From contig NAOQ01000037.1 in the NCBI GenBank assembly GCA_002751075.1, positions 2,261-46,171 of the forward strand: 43,911 nt of DNA. Direction: 5' to 3'. The notes below the pieces were generated by a model that saw nothing but the letters and a program-made list of their open reading frames with translations, was not told the origin of the DNA and ran no database searches. A program made the position numbers and the translations under genes. Below are positions 23,101-36,000 of this stretch, piece after piece. Origin of the DNA: Ichthyophonus hoferi. Its lineage: Eukaryota; Opisthokonta; Ichthyosporea; Ichthyophonida; Ichthyophonidae. Numbering within the stretch: the first letter of the stretch is position 1; the number at the start of each line of letters is the position of its first letter.

Positions 23101-25719
23101 TAAAATTACATTCGATGTATGAATTTCTCCCCAAGTCCACTTAAGCATGTGCTTTGTATTTTGTGTTCATGTCCTTGCCTACCTTGGTAATGTCAAAGTT
23201 TTCATATTCGCGTATGCAATTAACATTCATGTCAATATAGGTGGACTACGATTAACTCTTTCCATGCAGAATATTATATTAAATATTATACTATATAACT
23301 ATATAGCAATAATCAACAATTAATTGCTAATGCTGTAGTCAAAATTGGATCTTGCAAAACAGCCATAACTACATGCAAACGTTAATCACAATACAATTGT
23401 TAATGACTTGCAGTAGCGTGGCACTATATGAGCTCGCAGCTGGGGCTGACTTATTTACGAACCCCTTTACCGTCTCTTACTTCAGCATGGCCAAATCAAT
23501 CGGGATAGAATTTTATGACAGTAATATATACTAAGTGTATAATACTAATTGAATATATGAATAGGGCAAGTTAAAGCGGTAGTATTTTATACCTCTATAT
23601 GGAGTTTGATTTTTTGTTACCAAGCCAATGAAATAGAAGGATTAAGTAATTGTTTTAAATATAAAAAAGCAGTTATCGGTCAACCATGTCAAAATTTTCT
23701 ATCCGACCCATTTGCTTTCAAATTTGGCGCCGATTGTGCCCTTGAATTTTTGAAGTTTGAAAATAATCGTTGTTTTCACAAAAGTACAAGGGCGGGAAAA
23801 GAAAATAACTCTCTAAGTACCCTAAGTATAATCTGAATCGAGTTGCAATGAATTTACGTTACAGTCCGTACTTGAGCTAGCAACGAATAGAAAGCCAACT
23901 TGGCTCTACGAGAACAAGAGGCAACAGGGCTTGTATTAAAGCCCTAAATATTTAATTATAGAATACTTGAAACGGCAATCCACCCAGAAACCACATACAT
24001 ACACACCAGTGTAAAAAAAAATTGTAAATACAAGAAATATCTTTTATGAGCCCCGTGATTCACGCTGAGTCGTGAACTGAAAAAAAAAGTATATATATAT
24101 ATATATATAAATATATGCCGAAGGATTTACTGTTGACTCGAATATATATGTAGGCCAACGAATTTTGAGATTTTAATGACGTCATCATAAGATATCTTCT
24201 AGGCTTTAGCTATATAAGGCGAGTTCCAGAACATTATATTTTATTCCAAGTATATATACTAACCTGCTACAATCCTTGTACCCAGCAACAGAGTATGTAA
24301 CAATGACCAAGGGGCCTGACTTGTACATCACATGTTTAAAATATTTATGCTTTTAAAACGAATGGGCCATCCTTTTTATTTTTCAACAAAAATTTAATTT
24401 TAAAAAAAAATATACAGTTAATAATATATATAGTGATATGAGCCTAATCAGAATCGTTTATTCTAAAACCAATTATTTCTAAATGGCTTATCGGCTTAGT
24501 CAAAACAAATTTAAATCTTTTCAATTCAATGGCTTAGAAAAAGCTAGCAACAAATATTATATAATTATATATATATACGCATATATAAAAAACAAATAAT
24601 ATTTATAAAAAGAAAAAAACTAGAGCCCTTTATTTTCTATCATCTATAATCTTCCAATAAGCCGCCAATAAGCCGATGGTTGTTTGCTATGCAACCCTTT
24701 TATATTAATCCCTTTTTATTGGCTATATATCACTTATTTTAACAGAGGTTGCCGGTCAGCCATATAAAACTAGAAACTTAAGCTTAAGTAGTGAGAAATA
24801 ACTTTTTTTAGGCTTATTTAGTTAGCATAATTTTGTTTGTCACTAAGAAAGGTTCCCAATACCAAACAAGGCAAGTGAAAAAGAATTTTTATGTTAATAA
24901 GTTTATTTTCATCGAGTGATTATTATTTTATTGCTTTGAAACCTGATTTTTTATTTTTTATTATTTACTTTATTATCTTAATACTATATTTGCTTAAAAG
25001 AAGGATCACCAGACCTTTACTTTACTTAACCCTCCCTCTACCTCTACTACCGTTTTAGTTATTTTTGGTTTTAAAATCTTCCCAGAATTAAGATGTAGTA
25101 TTCTCTTATTGATTGCGATGCTGGAGATGGAAATTTAGATGGCATTAAATTTATACTGCCTTGCTATGGACATTGTGAACTAAACTGCAAACTTGTAGCA
25201 GGTTGAATAATCTCTTGCGTTGTTTTTCTATTTTATTTTACACCTTTCAGTTAAGCTGTTCACCATCTCTTTACCCCAGTTACTAATTTTTTTTGTAATA
25301 TCTTTTGAGTATATTTTTTTTCTTTTTCATTCCTTCGTCTTTTAGTCTGCCGAATCCCACCGATAATGGGTTTAATTTTGGTAGTCTTACTATCTGGCTA
25401 TGCTTTGGGTTAAATAATAAAATGGGTGGATTTTTATAATATAGTTGCCGAAAGATATGCTTTTGGTTGATTATTGCAATACTTAAATAGCATGCGAAGA
25501 CACCAAGGTGGTGGAATCCATCTCTTATATGAATACACTATTATACCTCTTGTTCGTTTATTATTGACTCGGTAACACCTGCTATATTTTTTATTTAGTG
25601 TTACACATGCATGTTTTGCATGTTCATTTTCTTTTTTTTCCAGAAATTTTACTTGGTTTATATCCATCACATTATATGTTTAAAACCTGCTTCTTCTAAC
25701 ATTGTATTCCTTTCCTCAG
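20131..25719. other. Divergent intergenic region between kexin and the RRM gene
   Basis: No complete gene was found in 5.6 kb. It has fewer simple repeats than the introns. Protein-like scraps on the plus strand are: 21285-21650, loosely reminiscent of the C-terminal membrane region of P5B ATPases; an exon-like segment 23414-23520 with good splice signals (VALYELAAGADLFTNPF); and a 76-codon frame at 23606-23836 of unknown identity. A CRE-like palindrome and TATA box are at 24177-24218. The RRM start codon directly follows a splice acceptor, so a 5' UTR exon must lie in this region. Confidence 0.6.
24177..24218 (+). promoter_or_regulatory. Possible core promoter: CRE palindrome plus TATA box
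   Basis: The full palindrome TGACGTCA (24177-24184), the classic CREB/ATF site, is followed 26 bp later by TATATAAG (24211-24218). It lies about 1.5 kb upstream of the RRM protein start codon and could drive its 5' UTR exon near 24240. TATA-like words are frequent in this AT-rich DNA; the spacing to a full CRE is what makes this one notable. Confidence 0.3.
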
Positions 25720-28482
25720 ATGTCTGACACAGAGCAAGAGGTCCCAGGAACCCGCATCTTTATCGGGAACCTACCATTTAAAATCCAGGCCTCTGGCATT
25801 GAGGAGCTCCTCCAGGTATTATTTACTGAACGAATAAACGTATATTGTACCTTTAAATCAGTAGATAATGGGCCATGTTACTTGTTTTAAAGTTTAGTTT
25901 TAAGTTGTCTGTTATCGCATTCACCTGCATAATTGTTGTCTAACCAATATGGAAAGAGAGCCTGGCATATATGAGAATGCTGTGTTGTGAAGCATAGTGA
26001 TTAGTTTGTTTTTGTTCGTTTGTACAAGCCAGTAGGCTAGCTTTATCTTTATACAGGAGTACTGTGATGAATGACCTCTTACCAATAAACGTTTATTCTT
26101 TATTTACTTATGTCTGTCTACTCCAACTACAGCCTTATGGCAAGGTTCTAAATGTCAAGTTGGCCAAGCGCTACAATCGCTTCCTTGGCTTTGCCTTTGC
26201 CGTATTCGAGGAGGCTTCTGCCGCGACCGCTGCCGTTGCCGCAGTAAGTAGTGCTTCAGAATTTTTTTGAATGAAACGTTGCTGATTAGTCAGATTTTCT
26301 ATAACTTCAATATTTTTATTTATTCTCTTTACCTCCCTTTATACTTTTAATTTTTGTTTTACCTGTTGTTTAGATATAGATATCCGACGTGCTAGCATGA
26401 TATTTAATCTGAATATTTGTCTACAGTTGAACAAGACTCAGTATCAGGAGAGGGAACTCAGCATTGAGATTGCCCACTCCACCACTACACGCAAGCCTAG
26501 AGCTGAGGTAAGAAGTTCTCTCTGAGTATATATAATGTGAATCATTCCAATCATTTCTAGAAGGCCACTCAAGATTCTGTTTGGTGATCAACGAATCTTA
26601 GTTTAACATATTAGCAAAAAAAAAATGAAAAGATGCATAAAATATTTAGTTTGTGCCTTCTATATCATAAAAGCAACCAGATACGTAGGCGTGTTTTCAA
26701 CTTTTTGTACCTCTTGTACGTTTTTATTTTGTTTTATGGAACCATTAAAAATAAATAGATGATTAACTATTCTTGGAACCACAGCAAGAGGGTCAAGGTG
26801 AGGAGAGACGTGCACCTAGGATGCGCCGCCGTAACCCCAGGAGAGCACCTCAAGAGGGAGAGGAGGGTGGTAAGTCACCATGTATTGTCCGTCTCTGTGA
26901 ATTAATTTTTTTATGAAATACACTACACTGCCTTTGCTATTGTATAAAAAATTGGAAATATTATTATTTGACTGCATGAGGGAAGAGGCAGCATATGTTC
27001 TATCTCTACGAACGGTCTTTTATTTAAGGGGTTAGCCACTTGCGAAAGACTTGGTATATATCTACATATAGCTATCATATGTTTTGTATTATTTTTACCA
27101 ATGCTGATAGCTTGTTCTCTCCAGAAAACCATGAGGAGGTTCATCGTGCCCCCCGTAATCGTGCCCCCCGTGGTTCTCCCGCCCCTGGCGAAGAGGGTAC
27201 TCAGACACGTAGGCCCATTGTAAGTATACGTACTATCGTTTAATATTGTTGTACTGTACCATTTGATTCTTTTGATATCTTCTCTCAAATATGATTACAG
27301 CTGTGTGATAATGATATTTTTAAGTTCAAGACCAACCTCTTCTTTGATTAAGATGTAGATAATACTATTTGACATTATTTGGTGTCTATGGCTGCTCCTT
27401 CATTTGCCCCTTGGACCAACAAAACCAAGAGGGACTGTGTTCGCCTTAATATAGATATAGGAAAGAGAGAATTGGAATTAAATAGCAAATATTTTGCATT
27501 TTATCCACCAAATGTGGTCTTACATTCGCGATTCTGTTAATTATTCTCATTAAGTAATTTAATTAATATTGGATAAGATTGCCCAAATACCTGCTAATTA
27601 AAGCCCATTCCTTGCTCTCCTATCTTCAGCGTGACCGTACCAGCATGCCCGACAGTGAGACTCTGTTGTTTGTATCCAACCTCCCTTACAGCTTCACTGA
27701 TGAGGATCTCGCCGGCCTGTTCCAAGGTTTGAGCTTCACTAACGCTCGTGTAGTCAAGAGATCCACTGGTGTTGGCCGCGGTAAGTTTGCAATACATCTG
27801 TTTGACCGTGGTAGTTTGGTGTTTTAACTACGCTTGAACTAGTGTGATTGTTGGTATGATCATCAAGATATGATGTTAGTGACAGGATGGATTCCCCGTT
27901 GCAATTAGTATCTGTTTCCCTTTCTTTCTTACGAATATTCTATATTTGATGGAGGGCCCTTGAGGTGAATTAGTCGAGAAACTCTCATTTGACACTCATT
28001 ATGTATTGCTACTTGGATTGTTCTGGTTGTGGGTAGATAATGAGTGAAATGCTGCAGTATGGACTATATTGTTCTAATACTCTTGTTTGTCCACCAATAG
28101 GATTTGGCTTTGTGGACATGAGTGACCATGCTGCCCAGTTAGATGCCATGCAGAAGATTAACAACTCCGTGGTTGATGGCCGCACAGTGGTTATCAAGGT
28201 CGCTAAAGGTATGTCTTATTGCACCTTTGATTCGATGATTCTTTTCTCATATACTTTCTAACATATATATGTGACCATATTGCCTGTTTCTTTCTCCTTA
28301 TAGTTGTTTTCCTTGGCTATGCACATTGAAGTCTCCCTCCTGTAGCATCTATTATATAACATAGCAAGTTCGTTGTATTTTTTCATGCAGTATGTTGATA
28401 GCATGAAGATGGTTCATTTTTTAACCATTTCTATCCCTATATAGTCCGCGCTGAGGACCCCGCTGCCCCCGTTCAGCAATAA
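25720..28482 (+). CDS. Two-RRM RNA-binding protein with Arg-rich linker (Sbp1-like layout)
   Basis: Probably binds mRNA. Eight exons: 25720-25815, 26133-26243, 26427-26507, 26785-26869, 27125-27219, 27630-27780, 28101-28208, 28445-28482. Phases agree, giving 254 residues. RRM1 (about 12-88) has RNP2 RIFIGN and RNP1 FLGFAFAVF. The linker (about 89-160) is rich in Arg/Pro/Glu with repeated RAPR / NRAPRG, a likely methylated-arginine type segment. RRM2 (about 168-243) has RNP2 LFVSNL and RNP1 GRGFGFVDM. The tail is short and ends PVQQ. RRM-Arg-rich-RRM order resembles yeast Sbp1, but assignment to that orthologue group is inference. The ATG directly follows a TTTCCTCAG acceptor, implying an upstream non-coding exon. 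Exons are visibly GC-richer than the introns, suggesting strong expression. Confidence 0.94.
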
Positions 28483-31400
28483 GCATACTGTGTAAAACAT
28501 TGCGTTGATATAGCCAATACAACGGGGTATTGATTAAACCAGGAAGAAAAAGGAGAGCAAGATGATATATGAGTCTTGCAATGCGCTGTGGTGGGCAGCA
28601 AAAGGGTGACGAGCTAATCGCCATTATATCTCCTGCTCTCAGCTTGTATGTGAAGACTAATAAAAAATGACATGAGTTAGTACGGTGCAGCGCGCTTTAT
28701 ATGCGCCAACCAATGACCTCCAACTCGCCTATTTTTGAATGATATAGTTGACTTTAATATTTATTATTGCGATGTAAAGGTATGTGTAGTTTATATATAT
28801 GCCGAAGATAAAGATATTTGATTGAGATCCATTGCATTAAATTTGTCTTTTTTTGCAATGGACATTTGCCTGCTGACCATCATCTCACTACGTGCCCGAT
28901 ACATTATTCTTGGGTCATTATGTAGGTTTTTCAGCTACACCGGTAGCCTTTAATCTGTGAAGGTTGGTGGTTGTAGTGTCAACCAAACCATGTTAGTTTC
29001 TTCATATTTTTGTTTATTGCTTTCTGTCTCTAGATAGCATTGGTAGTGGATTTTCTCCTTCGCTTAACAATAAATGCATAACTTTCCTATATATCTTATT
29101 CTTCCTTTTTGTTATATCTGTTCACATTACTGTATGCCTTAACTGCAGCCCCTATGGTACAATATTATATTGGTGTTAAGTATAGACACCAAGCCTGATG
29201 ATCGATCTATGTTACACGATGATGAACTGCTCTGTAATATTATTACATTAGGTTACTGAATTGACAAGAGAACATATTAAACCTACATCTTAAGATTTAA
29301 TTTATATTTAACTATTTTACTGTGTTGGTGGTCATTTCTAAGTTAGTTATTGTGGTATCATAATCCCTGCTATCAAGGCAATTCCACCTATACAGCAGTT
29401 AATTCCATAATTATAGCCATAGATTTATTCTTTGTACCAAAGAGATAGTAACGTTAGATGCGGTTTTAGTGATTGAGGGTGATCGGTAAAGGCTTTTTGA
29501 TAGAATCCGATTGACCTATATGCATATTGTATAATTAACTTATCGCGTTGCATAGATGCGGTAAAAGGATTACATCAAACTTAATATTTTCCAAGTCAAT
29601 GAGTGCGCTCTACACTCATACCCTCTATATATATCACGGCTCAATAGTACCAAATATCGGGATTGGAGTTCAGAATGATAGCTAATAAGAAACAGAAGAA
29701 ATAATGTACAATCATTCAAAATAAAAGGCTACACTATATTTGGACTAATACGTTCTGGCTAGTACTTGTCAGCTCAATGGAAATATGTTTAATTACATTG
29801 AGCTCGTACAGAATATAGTTCCATGCCGAATGTTGTGGAGCATCAAATATTGATTAGCTAAACATATAAATGCCATCGAGAAAGCATTTGTGTTAACATG
29901 TATGTATACTAGTATGGGATATGTCAGAAAAGCAGATAAATGAAATACATGCTTTGAACAAACGAAAAAAAAAAACGAATATATATATATAACTATTTAT
30001 AGTAATAAGCAAAATTGCATAACATGGTCATAAAAACCAAGATAAAGATTGGCCAATAGAATCATATAATATCATATTAAATATACATTAGAGACAGTTG
30101 CATTCCTGTGACGTATACTCGTTTATAAGAAGAAGGAATACCGAAGTTAAGAGGTATTTTAACGTGTGCCTTTGCATACACGGAGTATATATATACTAAG
30201 ACATATTTTTATTATTAAACAAGTCAGCAGAATTTGCCTTAGGCAGGATGCCTAAGCTATGAGTTACCTGGACCTCAAACACATGATCTGAAATAGTTTA
30301 TTGCATAGGCGCGAGACCTCTATCATTGGCGGGTTTAATTTCAATCAATCATTTTTGATTGGCATTTAGCATCAAATAGATTGCACAACTATTTTCCCAG
30401 ACTATATATGTAATAGTAAATGTTAATAATATTAAAGGACTATAGCTATATTTACAAACAACTGTATTAATTAAATATTTCTATTTTAGCATTATTTAAT
30501 TTTTTTAAAAGAATTTATTATTATTATTAGAAATCGGTATCTGGTATTATAAAATGAAAAGTTTAACGCAACATACATACATACATATATAGCCTTTTAT
30601 CATAGTCCAATAAGAATAGATTTTCAATATCTATTCCAATGCCATAGTATAGCATCAACGCGGCCATTTCTCACTGGATTAGCTTGTAATTGTTATAATA
30701 ATATTATACCTAATAGGGCCATACCTCCATCAACCCATAGTTCATAGTTTGCTTCCAGTTACCATATGGGAATTAGATAAATAATAATAAGAACCGATAG
30801 AGAGTATAGCTAGATATGTACGTACAATAAAATTATTGTCTTGCTGAAGTCATCATATGTATAAAGGTATTTATAGTATAAGAAACAATATTATCATACC
30901 ATTTTTGTCTTGTTATTGTTATTAACAGTGTTACTATTTTTGCTCGCAGTATAGTAATTGTGATATCAGTATTACCATTCATACTATTTATTATGTTACT
31001 ACCTACTACTATTTTAATAACATTTTTATGCTTTGCATGCTAACTATGATTGGTTTCCACTAATTATAACCTTGCCAATTAAGAGCCTCCTAAATCTATT
31101 TTGGGGGATCATTTTTTATTATTCATAGGGGAATCGCATAATAAAATCCTACAATAGTATTGCTCTACTGGCATTTGAATTGCAAGGACTAGCATTTTTC
31201 AAATTAAAAATATTTATATAATTCGCTATAACTATTTAGCAACCTATAATCTAGAAAAACCAATATATTTTGATACAAAATATACAATAAATTCGATAGA
31301 AAAGTACTGTATTTTCTTTCAAAATATCACATACGTTAACCGACCCCAAACTCAAGGCTAGGGAGGCCATCTATACTGCCGTCTAGTCGGATATTAATTC

Positions 31401-32025
31401 GCTGATGCTGCTCTTACCTTTTGTGTTGGTTGTATTTGTGAAAGTGTAGGAATAACACGTACTTGTTATTATTTTAGTACATAACAGTGTTTACTGTGTA
31501 CTTGATGCTACGTTACCTAGGGACGGAGACGTAACGGCATTCTGTCTCTACTTTACAAAGTGAAGATATAACATAAGACCAGCAGGTAAAGTGTATTTTA
31601 TTTACGGTGGGTTTAAGGGCGCTACACTAGAAATGCCTGGAACGTTCTAGTTAACACTACACTACAAGCCATCAGCACAAATCGTTTTTTATATAGAGAA
31701 TCATATACTTATCGATTGACATCGCTGGAAGAGGATAAGTTTCTGTTAATTAATACTGTTTTACCACACCCTAATGCTTTACTTCAGACTTGGGTTGGTC
31801 ACAGCGTATTACATATAGTTGTATTGATAACACTTATGGACACGATATTCATGTCGTATATAGATACTATCCTTATATTTATCTTTTGCTCATTACATCC
31901 TACCCTCTCCTTTCCATTTCCCATCCCTCTCTACCTTCTACCCTAGTCTTGACCGCTATCTGTTCACCTTAAAACAAATAACTTTATGCCTTAAGGTTAG
32001 CGACCACTCTGGCTGGACCAGGAAC
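28483..32025. other. 3' UTR and intergenic region before the kinase
   Basis: No coding exon was recognised. The first ~180 nt are probably 3' UTR of the RRM gene. The last few hundred bases before 32026 presumably hold kinase promoter or 5' UTR; CCAGCAG|GTAAAG near 31580 is a possible UTR splice donor. Open frames at 31716-31972 look like chance. Confidence 0.6.
28659..28664 (+). terminator. Probable poly(A) signal of the RRM gene
   Basis: AATAAA in an A-rich stretch, 177 nt past the stop codon; no other AATAAA lies between them. Confidence 0.45.
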
Positions 32026-33009
32026 ATGGGTAACCTAAAAACCAAACAAAAGATCGACTTCGATGGCGAGGGTAAGATTATCTTTTTTCTTGGCTTTTGG
32101 TTTAGTTAACATAACCAGAAGAATGCTTTAAAATGATTGGAAGGCTACCATTTAAAAAATTGTTGATGCCGATTTATCATATAAAATTTACCTTCGTTCA
32201 GTAAAATAGGCTAGTTGATATTTTTAACCTTATCACTGGATTGGAGCTGTTTTAATACAACCTATTAGCGGTCTTATGTTACTATAGTAATTCAATTATA
32301 TTTGTACATATATTACCTAGCCTCCCTTTGTATACTGTATTAATTCACTTTTATAACTTCTTGTGTCTATGCTATTATACATACTTAACTTTTATAGTTC
32401 TATTATGTATACTATGTACAGTATCCATGCAATAGTTTGGGATTACATATATACATAATAGGTATCCTAAGTGGATGTATGTGACTTGATCCTTATTGGC
32501 CCTTGCCTATATGTATGTTCTAACTTGATAATCCTTATAAATGATATTTCTCCAATGAAAATACCGGAATAAACCTATTACTATATATATTCAAATATGC
32601 GCATGTTTCTGTAAAGATATTCATGCATATACATATACATACCCATATCTACATTTATATATAATCTATACTATTGGTGATCCTGTGTTTATGGATTGGG
32701 TTATGCTATGATCTTACTTTCATTAATGATATATTATTTATGTGTGTATACGGTTGTATTATATTATATTATACTATATTATATTCTTCCACCTTCATAC
32801 TCACCCAGCCAGACATGTATGTATATATATATCCTACCCCCTTAGGTACATAAACACACACAATGAGAGTGCTATATATAAATTGTTTCGGGTAGTTACT
32901 CGGAGTATTGCATGAACATATTGAAGTTTTATGCTAGCGATACAGGGTAGTGTAATGGCTTCACTGTCTATGGGTTTAGTTTTAAAAGCTACGGATGAAG
33001 GGTAGAAGG

Positions 33010-33045
<36 letters not shown>

Positions 33046-36000
33046 GGTAGGTAGGTATGATAGTATGTCTGTATGTATAATAGTATGTATGTATGAGTGT
33101 ATATTTATAGATGTCTTAGGGTATAGGATAGTCCTGTGTATGGTATACTGTGATATATTGAAAAGTAATGGGATGGTTGAGAGAATGTTACAGTGATGTA
33201 CAAGGATCTGATATAACATGTTGTGACTCTCTGTGGTTGCAGTGGACTTCAATCACTTCAAGTTACTGAGATCAGTAGGAAAGGGCTCATTTGGGAAGGT
33301 GAGCTACAATAAATATAGTATAGTGTATTGTATTGTATAGCATCGTATATTATAATGTAATGTAAGACATTATAGTACACTGTCGGGTAGTTCAATATAA
33401 TACAGGATAATGTAATGCAGTATAATATTGTATAATGTATTATAGTATATTATAATGTGTATAAGATAATATGGTATTGTGTAGTGTAGTGCAATATAGT
33501 ATGATATAATAAAATATGGGATAATAGAGTACGGCATAATATTGTTTAGGATATTGTAGTATAATATGATGTAAGTAATGCTGTATAATATTTGTAGTTT
33601 AGTGTGGTATAATATAATATGGAATAATCCAACATACCAAAATATAATGTAATTTAGTGTAATATAATGTATATTCATGCACACATACCCGTGTGCTTGT
33701 TTGAACCTTATAACCCAATTCAATCATATGATTATAGCATACCATATACCTTAATGACAGGTTATTATCTGTATCTACATGGGTGTGAATGTGTATGTGT
33801 GTGTTCTTCTAAAATATAATGCAATGTAACACAACATAACATACGATATCACATCATATCATATCATATCATTGACAGGTTTGTATAGTAATGAAAAAAG
33901 ATACCAAGAAGCTGTATGCCCTGAAATATACCAACAAACGAATTTGTATAGAGGTACTACATTTCTTTTTCTCTTAATCTTTTTTTCTTTCTTTCTCTTC
34001 TTCTTTATTCCCTCCTTCTCCACAGAAGATATTTCAATTTCAACGCTTTCTTTGTCTTTTTCCATTTTCCCTCTACTATCTGACTCTCTTCCGTTTAATT
34101 TTTTATATTATAGATATATATAGTTCTTGTTGTTTGTTTTTTTATTTATTTTTATTCTTATTATATTGCGTTGTACTTCGTTTCCCTCTTTAACCCTCTT
34201 TTTATTCATGGATGGGTGTAATTATATTAAGGCCACTTGTTGCGCATTAGGATCTTAGATCTAAGTTAAAGAACAGGGCTTACGTAATTAGTATAACTGG
34301 TTTACCATATATCCGTTATCTTGTTTAATGCATATGCTAATTAACATATAAATGGATTTATATGAACAAGTGTGGCAACATACATATGTATTGCAAATAC
34401 ATATAGCTTCCCTATATATCCTATTGTTCCCGTTGTGATATCTGCCCATGGTTCTCATGTTATACATGGGCCTTGACTTAACTTCACCCTTTATAGTATA
34501 TATTATTATTTATATTATATTGTATTGTATTATATTGGTTATAAATATAGACCTCAAGCCTTGTGATATACATTATACATGTAAAGAACCACAACATAAA
34601 AAACATACTCACAATTAGATATATACGCACACTCATAAGATGTCATGATACCACATACACAAAGCATGTATATATATACACAAATGTATTGTCTCCTACC
34701 TACCTCTATATTCGCCGTAGTGTAAGTACCTGTGGATATCATTGCCTTATCTATTCCAGTGTGCTTGGCATATTTCTGTTTTGTCTATAGTGCACGTATC
34801 TATATATATTTTTAATGCAAGTTTATGATTATGGTTTAGTATACTCTAAACACAAACAAACATTAATCTATAGTATTGTTAAATTGTAAATATACGATCT
34901 TATTGGAGCTCTCTACAAAATTAGACGTTACTATAGCATACTGTAGTCACTAATCTTTAATATATGTAATTTAAATATCTGATCTTATTGGTGCTCACAA
35001 CAGTGCGATGCAGTTAACAATGTACTTAACGAAAGAACTATCTTAAACCGTCTCACCCACCCACTGATAGTAAACTTGTGGTTCTCCTTTCAGGTAAGGA
35101 TATATAGGGTTTATGTTTCATTATTTATATTATATTATATTGTATCATATATCGGCCTCCTCTAAGAGGTATATCGTCACATACCATACATACTATAATT
35201 CACTCTCATTCATTCATGCCCAGCTTTGCACACCTAGACACATATTAACAAGCACCCACATATATACATACATGCATATACACACATAGGACAGTGACGA
35301 TCTCTTTATGGTCGTAGACCTCATGTTAGGAGGTGATCTGCACTATCATATACAACGTACTGGGGTATTCACCGAGTCGAGAGTGTGTCAATATGCCGCT
35401 GAAATAGGATGTGCTCTTGAATTTTTACATGGGCAGGTTAGTACAGTATATATTATTATTTTATGGGCCATGATATGACAGTATGATAGCGTATTAGTAT
35501 TATGGTGTGAGAGGATTAGCATGCCCAATGCAATGCAATACAATGTAATGCTATACAATACAATGCGTATCATTAGCATTACTATGTCAGGGTACGATTC
35601 TCTCTAATCTCTCTAATACATCTCTACACGCTACACCCTATGCAGAACATTATTCATCGAGATATCAAACCTGATAATATTCTAATGGACGCTAATGGAC
35701 ATGTTCGCTTGGCTGACTTTAATGTGGCGGCTTTCATTCCAAGCAAGGGCTCTCTCAGAACTATTGTTGGGACTAGACCGTATATGGGTGGGTCATTGTT
35801 GTGTTATGCTAATATCACGCTATTTTACTGTCCTATTGTATTATTAGATTACTTCACGGTTATATTGTTATATTATTGCATTGTTATGCTGTTATCATGC
35901 TATTATAGTCTTATACCTTATCAGACTATTTCACTACTGTATTGTCATGCTCTCATGTTAATATACTGTACTATTGTATATAGTATCTTACTACCATACT

